NCBI GenBank assembly: GCA_963931865.1
Contig: OZ007517.1
Location: 7,242,676 to 7,306,675, forward strand
DNA length: 64,000 bases
Reading direction: 5' to 3'
From: Axinella damicornis
Lineage: Eukaryota > Porifera > Demospongiae > Axinellida > Axinellidae
Shown here in pieces: positions 55,737 to 64,000 of the stretch (position 1 is the stretch's first letter; every line of letters starts with the position of its first letter). The position numbers were made by a program, and so were the translations under genes. Under the pieces are notes generated by a model. That model was not told the DNA's origin and did not search any database. It saw only the letters and a program-made list of their open reading frames with translations.

Positions 55737-58700
55737 ATGGCGACTCAATACGTTGAACTCCAGGAAGTGCGGGTTGATGTGCCAGCAGCGGACCCCAGCA
55801 GACGTACACCAGTAAGCTGGATTGATTTGTGTTTTTGCAGAGATATCATTATTTCGGAGACCCGGAGGGCAGTGTGATACACCACTGATTTGGAGCTAAT
55901 GTAGCAATAGCGCTGGTTCCAGATATCTAGTAAGGTAAATCGGGGTAATTTCGGTCACCGCACAATTCCGGTCAGTATATAGCCCAAAAGCTAAGTTTAC
56001 ACAGAGCAATGCGGATATAATTGCAGTTCTAGTACGAGGAGTAGGTAGCGTTACTGCAACACAAGTGGGACTCCCAAAGAATCTATCGTGTACAATTGGC
56101 GGTGCATTTTGTGTATACTGACCGGAATTATACCGTGACCGGTTTTACCTTAGTAGTGGCTCGTTTGTGTGTGCGGGTCGGCGCTGGACAGCTCTGCTTA
56201 ACAGCTCTGGCCAAGAGAAGATATGCCAAGAGAAATAGCGCTAACTATCTCATACTAGTTTGTGTGTACCGGTCGGCGCTGGACAGCCGCGTGTCTCTGT
56301 ACTGCGTAACAGCTCTGGCCAAGAGAAATAGCACTGGTTCTCATACTATAGTTTGTGTGTGCGGTCCGGCGCGGGCGGCTCCCCACATGTACTGCGTATA
56401 CGTAACGGCTCTGGCGAAGAGACATGGAGTAGTAAAATTCTGGCAACAGTGACTTTTATTATTTTTTGCATGAGCATGACGAAACTATGCCTATTTTAAG
56501 TTTGTTTAGCTGCAACAGTTTTGCAGGTCCGAAAATGTCACCCAACCAATTAGTTACAAAACGTTACCTCAGTGGAATCAGTCATATTGCTACAGAAGCA
56601 TTTCCCCAATGGTGGCTCCAGAACTGGAGCTGTGGTTCAATGCGACCCAGTGTGCACTCAAATAAACCACTGTTTTAGAACTGCATTTATGAGTGACTTT
56701 TTTCCCCAATTCGCACCATCTTTACTTGAGAACTCCACTGGCGAAACAGGCTACAGAAGGCTACAGAATGATAATACACCACTGGTAGACTCGTGGGCTA
56801 ATGGAGAGATTCCATGCATCATCATTTTAGCTTTAACTACGGTCTTTTTTGCAGTAGCTAATACATGTGAAAAGCTATGCCTACCAGGTGAGCATGCTGC
56901 ACCAATATTATAACTGTTCTATTACAAGTTTTATATTGGCCTCAAAGAATTGCAATTGCTACAGCATACCAGACTTTTCCAATTTTCATGAGTCACAAAG
57001 CCACTTATGTAAACTTCCTACTAAGTTGGCAAAACTATGGTATGTTTTAGATGTATATCCCGTCATATTTTATTACTGAAGCATTCTCAATCATCATGCT
57101 TACGATTCCACTGTAAAATGATACTTTTGAAACTGCATTGGTAGTAACAGATTGGTGAACTTGATTTGTAAATGCATTATGGAATGTCTCAGATGCATGT
57201 CATTGTATGCAGGAGTTAAGGCCTCAAGAGATTGCTGCTGCATTCCAGCTCTCAAATGTCTTACCTACGAATATACGATCACATAACGACTTCATAGATC
57301 TTTTGTGCCTCTTAATATTTTTGGTACAGTGGTTTTTGGGTACTATGGTGAATGCTACGGCATTGTTTGGTAGATTCCACATAGTATGTACACAGTGCCA
57401 TAAAGTGCAGGTAGTGAATGGAAGGCATGTATGCACGCTCCAGCTACAGAAAGATTCCTAGTAGAGTGGTAGTCCATGCATGCAGATTACATGTCATATG
57501 TAGGAGTTATTGCTGAAGCATTCTGAATGATCATGCTAGCGCTTACGATGGTGAAATGAAACTATTGGAACTGCACCCCACCGACCTGACCCTAATTGGC
57601 ATAAGATACTTAGTGTATAAGCCTATATAGCTACCTACTGTCCAGCCACAATCTGTACGATACTAGAGAATCACTCAGCCTCAGCCTTGCTGGATCCATC
57701 CTGTAAATGTAGTTTATAGTTTCTCAAGTAAGCTCACCCTCAGTTGCAGTTGGATAAGACACTCCTTTGTAACTATATACCTAGCCACTGTACGTAGCTG
57801 CACAGTGATCTGTTCGAGCTTATATAATTACTGGAAGTGTTTTCAAAACTGCAAAGGAGTGTAGGTGTAGGCAACAAGGTTTCTAGTGGCTGCTGGTTGT
57901 CAAGCTATTAAGAAAACACTTTGGTGACAAGCATTAAGTGGCTGCTGGTTTGTTGGTGACACAAGCTCAGATGTAAGTATGTGTAGTACTCACTATTGTG
58001 TTATGTAATAGCTATAGTGCCAGGTGTTTGGATTTGTGTTTTAGAACTCCTTGGTGTCACGTGTATAACAGTGCTCATGCTCCGTAAAATGTTAGCTGCA
58101 TGCATTTCTTTCACTGTTGGAAGTTACAACCTTGGTACCTTTGTGCTATCTACTATAATCATTCTGTTTTTCTGCATTCACCAAAGTAGGCATGCTATAC
58201 AAAGATATGTCACTAGAATATTGGAGCCAGAGTAGATGGTCCCCTTGTTCACTGTTTGCAGTGAAACAAATCAAACACCTGTACCTCACGTTATGGAAGT
58301 GATACGGGGTGGCAGATGGCTGAGTGGTTAAAGCATTCCATAGTTAATGGCAAGGTTGCTGGTTCGAATTCCACCATGCCATAGGAGATTTTCTTTCTCT
58401 CCTACCTATTTAGGAGGATGTGCTGAAGGTGCTCAAGAAGGCCATTCAGCGTAATGATGTGGAGTCATTCAATGAGCACCTAGCCTGCCTGGAGTTGCTT
58501 CTCCCAGATTGTACAGTGGGAGAGCGACTAGCTGCTAGTGGTGCTCAGGTCTTTGCTGCAACAGTTGGGTCCATTCCAATCCTGAATACGCTGCTTCAGA
58601 AGGGTGTAGGTAAGGCACTGGGGACAATAATGAAGGGCAGTTCATGCAGCCAGTGATTGTGTCTGTTAGCCTAATTGTTGTAACTGCTATGTTGTTACCC

Positions 58701-59437
58701 AGATGTAAGTTTACACAGATCTGAGGAAATTAGTTGTACAGTGATCTAGTTGTGGCAGTGATCTGGGGCGGCTTCCTATGTATTCAGTCTCCAATACCAC
58801 ACCTAATCACTGCCTCTTCAACCAGGGTAGCTAACAACTGTGTGGATACGTTTGCTTATACAGAGTTGGATACTAGCCTTGCCACAATATGCTGGCATAA
58901 ATTTGGGAGCCTGTTAGATAAGAAAATCATAATTGGTTATATTGGAGCATAATTTGAGCTGGGCCTTGTACTTTCGAGGGAAAAATTGTAATGTACTGAT
59001 GTCCTGCATCAATCTGTTGATGTAAAATCTATCTAGTAGTCGCATTGTTTCAATTGGTTTTGTCATGGCTAATGATGGGGAGGGCTCTCATGCTTCTTGC
59101 AGAAAGACAACAGCGAAGCTGTTTGCAATGTCCAGGTGTACTTCTCGGGCTGGGATAGCATCCGTATGCATGCATGGTGACATAGGTAATTTTTATATGT
59201 ACAATTCCAGTCAACAGCAGCCCGGTTTAGAGTATCCTCTTGATCTTCTATCACAATAATAATATTATGGTTGTCATGCACACATCACACTTCTGAGCAT
59301 GTGCAATAGTAATGAAGCAAGTCATTGACTACACCCATTACTTTGCACCATTGTGTGAGCATCTGCTTGCAATTGCCATAGTTCCCACTGAGCTGAAGGA
59401 GGTGGGGTACAGGGCTGGTTGATGGTTGTGTGTGTGT

Positions 59438-59484
<47 letters not shown>

Positions 59485-61374
59485 TGAAGGCGTAGACCAG
59501 GTTGGACATTTCCATCACTAGCTTGTGGAAACCACCCATAGAAGGGCAGGGTCCTCCTGGAGTAGTATTATTTGTGCAGCTAAAATGATTTTTCCGAAGA
59601 AATGTAGCTACTGTGTATTGTTGGAAACCTGGTGAACATGAAGTATGTACTAGCCAAGTGAATGTTGCATTGGCTTGCTTTCCCTCTTTAGGTATCAACA
59701 CCAAGGTATACCTCAAGATTGACGGTGTCGATTGTGAGGTAAGTCAATACAGAATCTATTGATACTACGGATTGAGTGGTTTAGTGGCAACACAATAATC
59801 CCGGCCCAAACACCTGAGTTTTATCGGCTCATCTCCTCATTGGTAATAATCAAAACTGTAGACAGAGGTTACATTAGGTAGAGGTAGAAGTCAAGAGTAT
59901 AATAGCAGAGTGCTGGGTGTAATGCTCTCATAATTTTATCATAATAGGTATGTATCTTCAAGAACAGCAGCATAAGCCATGATGCGTATAAATAAGTTGG
60001 GACATTTGGACAGATCATAGCCTGGCTCTTCATTACAGTCAGTAGTTGACTTCTTCAGCATCATGCAGCACTGTGAGCCAGGGCAATCACAGTACGTTTA
60101 CATCTTGTTGAGGCATTGAGTGTCTCCTCAGAACAGTAGGCTCAAGTGAGATTAGAGCCATTGCGACTGCAAGTTCAAAATATGTATTTGAAAGTGCATG
60201 TGAAGCAGGAGTGTAATCTTAGTGAACAAACCAATGTTCCTTTTTCTTCACCAGTGGACTCTCATGCATGAGGCAGCTAGGAAAGGCAACGTGGGTCTGA
60301 TGAGATACCTCGGTGACATGGGAGCTGATGTCAACATCATAGGTGGCAGTGGTGTAAGTGAATGAGACAGTTCGCTGCTTGGGCTGGAGTGTATCCATAA
60401 TTATTGGCAAGACTCAAGATATGTTTGCATGGTTCTGGTGTACATTGAGTAGCGTCGGACTTTCACCAGTGAGAATTATAAAACATGATGTTTCAACTAC
60501 TTTTTGGCAGTCTTCTCTTCAGGCAATATACAGTGAAAGTCCGATAATTGCTTGTAGAACCATTGCTGAATGAGAATAAGTTGATACCGAGGCCTGGGCC
60601 CAGCTGAGGACTGTTGTTTATTTCAGTTTGTAGCCAGCTATGAGAACAGTTTCATAAGGTTTGATTTTCCACCAGGATACTCCCCTGCACCTGGCTGCTA
60701 AGGGAGGATATCACGATGCAGTGACATATCTTGTTGATGCGGGAGCTAATGTCAACATCAGAAACCAGTTTGGGGTAAGTGAATGAGATTACTCAATGAG
60801 TGGTGTGTGCAAACTGCGACATTGAAGTGCAACCTCATAATTATTACGTACTATATTTTATGCTGAACGAATTCTGAATCTTTCACTAGCAAGCTCTGCT
60901 GTTAAGCTAATTGCTGAGTGTGGCAATGAAAGTAAGTGCCGTATTTCTGCGAATAGACACTGCCCTCGAATAAACGCCACACAATTGAAGGCGCTGAGTG
61001 AAATAAATGCCACCCTCACACATGGGGAATTTGTACGTCATCTAGACAGCCGTGGAAGACAGTTTCATTCTCCTTCAGCTGGTCACCATCCTCCGTGCCC
61101 ACAAAGTGACCTTATTCACCATCGTCCTCGTCCTGTGTGTATACCACTTTGTTGTGAAATGACAGCTAATCTTGAAACTTTGCTCCAGCCGTGGACAGCA
61201 TTTGCCCATTGTGAGATGTTATTTTGTTTGTTTCTGGACTGGCTTTTGACACGCTCTAGCTAGCTCAAGTTAGCAAGCACTGTGCCCACAGCTGCAGATC
61301 TATGTAGACCCTGGTCGCCACATTCTTACCCAAGAATTGCATCAGAAACCTGCCAGAAATCCAAACATTTTCCT

Positions 61375-61405
<31 letters not shown>

Positions 61406-63734
61406 ACCCCCCTACAGCAGCGCACATTTCTTCGCACCGCCAGTAAGCCAACACTGCTGTTGAACCTGACCACTCCAAATCTCGCGGCTACGACCCTTCA
61501 ACGGTACAAGTCTGGTATTCATACGTTGTGTAGAGCTGCTTGAGAGGGTTCTGAGATCATAGAATAGCTTCTCTGAAAGTATATAAACCATCCATCCTGC
61601 AAGTCAAGCTAACATGTGAGTAGATGCCAGATTAAATGCGAGGTCTTAAATTCTTTAATCGCCAAGGAGCTGCTGCATGAAGACTATTGCAAAAGATGGC
61701 TGATAATGGAGAGCAGTCTGTGCATGATTGTGAACTAACTAGCCTGCAGAGAAATGAGTAAAATGAGGTGATGGGGTTGCCATGCAGAAGCTTGCCAAAC
61801 GGCAGCAGTGTTTGGCAACCCATGGAGCTCAGGCAGTGGAAAACAAAGATACTAGCTACTTAAAAGTGGCATTGCTTTGTACTTCATACTGGGTTTCAGT
61901 ATTGTAGATATGCCTTGCCACTTGGGAGCGCACATCACTAAACCCAAGTTGGAGAAATTATCCATCTCTTGAAACTCTCTTCCTCAAAGCAAGTTCACAC
62001 TTCTTCCACTTGCAGCAAAGTGGGCACCGTGCAACATGTCCACATGTGTACACTCTGACAATTATATGTTACTTCTGAGTGAACTTACGTAGACCTGGTT
62101 ACACGTTGACATTCAGTTTGTTCCTTTCTGTCCACCAGACGACTCCCCTGCATCTGGCAACCAAAGGGCACCATCTAGACACAGAGAAGTACCTAGTTGA
62201 TCATGGAGCTGATGTCAATGTCAAAGATGGGGTAAATGAATCACACTACGTACTTAAATCTGGTTCCTAGTGATATAGATATATAAAATGAATGGTGTTA
62301 CAAGTTGTGGAATTGATTTATAACTGTGAAAGTTACAGTCATACTGCACATAAAATGTATTCATGCTTACATTGCGTAAGGTGCATGTCTTTATAAATGG
62401 CACACAGTTTGCAGAACCACTTCCATCATGGCGCCGGATTTATGCGCCGGCGCCACAGATATGGAATGCCTAAACAAAAAACTCTGGAACATCTGTAAGC
62501 GATTCTGCACCGTACGTTCTTCGGATGAAGTTTTCTGCATCTTTGGAAGAAAACTTCTGATTTTCTTAAGGAGCCTTCCGATTTTCCAAAAGAGCCTTCC
62601 GATTTACAGCAAAGTTGTCGCACAAATGCATGTTAGAACAGTGTTCTGAATCCTGGCATCAATTTTAAAAATGTGTACTGTACTAGGACCTTTTATATTG
62701 GGGATGAGACTGGACCCCAAGCTGAATGCGATCTCAGTTTTGTAACACATTACCATATGCCTGATTCTCCTTTTAGGAGGTTGTGCTACAGGACCTTGAG
62801 AAGGCCATTCGGCTTGAAAATGTGGAGTCATTCAATCGACACCTCACGGAATTGGAGAAGCTTTTCCAAGATTGTGACATCACAGTGGGAAAAGCACTTG
62901 CTGCTAGTGGTACTCTGCACTATGCTGCAGAGGTTGGGTCCATTCCAATCATGAACACCCTGATTCAGAAGGGTGTAGGTGAGGCACCGTTATGGGCTGA
63001 GTAGTGCGTTTTTCAAGATAGTGTGTTATAAGAAATTGATAGAGCCTGCCGTATGATATCCATGCATAGTACCTATGTACATAGATTCGTTTGCAGGCCT
63101 ATACCCAAGTGGAAGGCAGGGAGAGATTGAATTAGCTATGATGCCGTACTGTGAGGCCTACGCCAATTTTCTTGAGCTTAAATTTGATAATGATTCATGA
63201 AATTGAGTGAATCAGATAGCTATGTGGACGGCGTTGCGTCAATGATGACATGAAGGATGTCCCATTAAGGTTTATTGGGGCCCAACTGCAATTCAGTTTG
63301 TAAATGTCACACACAGGCCTTGTATCTTCTTGGAATGTTTGCCGTAGTCGTGCGAAAGAGTGCCCTCCCTTCACATTTGGCTCAGTTTCCTGCAGATGGT
63401 CAAACTTTACTTCAGTGAGTGCCCACTATAGTCTTGCACGATGGCATCAAGAGTACGTGTTGGCTTGTGTGGTAGAAAACGCAGGGTTTTGCCTCTCATT
63501 TCACCTATGACCGACAGCCTGAGGGCAATAGAAATCAACCCTTTCATCATTGGCAGGTGTACTGAACGCTCTATGGACTAGTTGCTGCGGAGAGAAAACT
63601 GTAGCTACTGTGCTCCGGAGACTAATCTGGCATCTTTTAACTTAAGTAGCTGCAGCAAATCGCGGCTGTTGTGAAGAGTGACAACAATAACCAACTGCAC
63701 ACAAGTACAAACCATCAACATGGGCACTCTTTCA

Positions 63735-63772
<38 letters not shown>

Positions 63773-64000
63773 CCCCCCCCCGCCTCTTTGTGAACATGTA
63801 AGGCGCACCACCCATGGATACTCTTTGCAAGACTATGGTAATTTTAGAACCTTATGCATACATCATTAGTGAACCCGGACTATAGTGCTTTGGTTTCAGC
63901 ATGAAGTTGCTTGTTTCCCCTCTAGATGTCAATACCATGTCAGGTGTGACCCCCAGGGATAGTAACTGGGATTTTGAAATGAAGTTTAAAGTGTATGTGG
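55737..64000 (+). CDS. Ankyrin-repeat protein, 3' end beyond the window
   Basis: Proposed exons: 55737-55811 (MATQYVELQEVRVD..., 25 codons, phase 0), 58414-58609, 59692-59738, 60255-60353, 60676-60774, 62139-62231, 62777-62978, then 63926 onward to the window end. All junctions are GT-AG and phases agree. Three consecutive exons each encode almost exactly one ankyrin repeat (33, 33 and 31 codons): WTLMHEAARKGNVGLMRYLG, DTPLHLAAKGGYHDAVTYLV, TTPLHLATKGHHLDTEKYLV, each ending GA(D/N)VNI/V. The 58414 and 62777 exons are paralogous (AIQRNDVESFNEHL/AIRLENVESFNRHL, VGSIPI(L/M)NTL(L/I)QKGVG), so the exon block was duplicated. Ankyrin repeats bind other proteins; partner and role are unknown. Attachment of the 55737 first exon rests only on phase and a good donor; other 5' exons between 55812 and 58413 are possible. 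Confidence 0.82.
56095..56420 (+). repeat. About 90-bp imperfect tandem repeat, three copies
   Basis: GTTTGTGTGTGCGG(G)TC.GGCGC..ACAGCTCTGGCCAAGAGAAATAGC recurs three times. It is in the putative first intron of the ankyrin gene. Confidence 0.75.
58306..58405 (+). mobile_element. tRNA-derived SINE, second copy
   Basis: GGCAGATGGCTGAGTGGTTA AAGCATTCCA (A-box region), AAGGTTGCTGGTTCGAATTCC (B box) and CCATAGGAGATTTTCTTTCT match the copy at 44320-44428. Its 3' pyrimidine stretch runs into the acceptor of the ankyrin-gene exon at 58414. Confidence 0.88.
59421..59483. repeat. (GT)n followed by 32-base G run
   Basis: TGTGTG repeat then uninterrupted G (59452-59483) in an ankyrin-gene intron. Confidence 0.92.
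61332..61445. repeat. Dispersed G-tract repeat with 28-base G run
   Basis: See the copy at 49888-50040. Here the G tract at 61375-61402 is uninterrupted. Confidence 0.75.
63739..63781. repeat. C homopolymer, 43 bases with one T
   Basis: Longest homopolymer of the window, in the last visible ankyrin-gene intron. Confidence 0.95.

Noticed and set aside
1..64000. CRISPR array, prokaryotic operon or phage-like system
   Set aside because: The tandem repeats are animal minisatellites without regular spacers, and genes are spliced; nothing prokaryotic is seen.

Overview
This is animal nuclear DNA: single genes are split into many short exons with GT-AG introns, both strands are used, and about half of the window is repeats. 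The proteins are metazoan (eIF2B gamma, RNF170, DCAF15, a CRAL-TRIO lipid-transfer protein, a ROCO GTPase with death-fold domains, an ankyrin-repeat protein). The ROCO-plus-death architecture and compact intron-rich genes suggest an early-branching animal, most likely a demosponge. That is an inference; no taxonomic marker such as rRNA is present.

Layout. 1-4,500 is mainly repeats: an interstitial TTAGGG-like tract, a C-rich minisatellite and small inverted-repeat elements. About 4,677-10,322 (minus) holds nine linked exons of a DCAF15-like gene. 10,400-18,900 is transposon debris: a Psq-domain transposase piece, a 1.5-kb CATG-rich inverted-repeat element, a PHD-finger ORF1-like pseudogene and a helicase Walker A fragment. 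18,959-37,685 (plus) is a complete 11-exon EIF2B3 gene whose 10.9-kb third intron contains a complete antisense gene (24,524-31,266, minus) for a Roc-COR GTPase with three C-terminal death-like domains. 37,946-41,457 (minus) is a complete three-exon RNF170, tail-to-tail with EIF2B3. 42,076-45,396 (plus) is a complete three-exon CRAL-TRIO gene, head-to-head with RNF170. 46,281-50,100 has a few orphan exons interrupted by a 5'-truncated LINE (47,086-48,590, minus). 51,300-55,600 is repeats. 55,737 to the window end (plus) is an ankyrin-repeat gene whose exon block has been duplicated in tandem.

Exon chains were joined by hand from splice sites and reading phase, and all intact genes close without a stop: EIF2B3 1,371 nt (456 aa), the ROCO gene 3,102 nt (1,033 aa), RNF170 783 nt (260 aa), CRAL-TRIO 852 nt (283 aa). 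The lengths of EIF2B3 and RNF170 agree with the human proteins (about 452 and 258 aa).

The most striking non-genic signal is a very abundant family of small hairpin elements ending in TAGCCTCGTTCCCAGGC, with at least 20 copies from 35 to about 420 bp. Several have perfect 9-bp target-site duplications, and some copies are little more than the two inverted termini. There are also a 412-bp hAT-like MITE with perfect 16-bp ends and an 8-bp duplication, a perfect 96-bp palindrome, tRNA-derived SINEs, and unusually many G/C homopolymers of 20-40 bases. The genes are mostly housekeeping (translation initiation, ubiquitin ligation, lipid transfer) plus one candidate innate-immunity or cell-death signalling protein; they share a neighbourhood, not a pathway.
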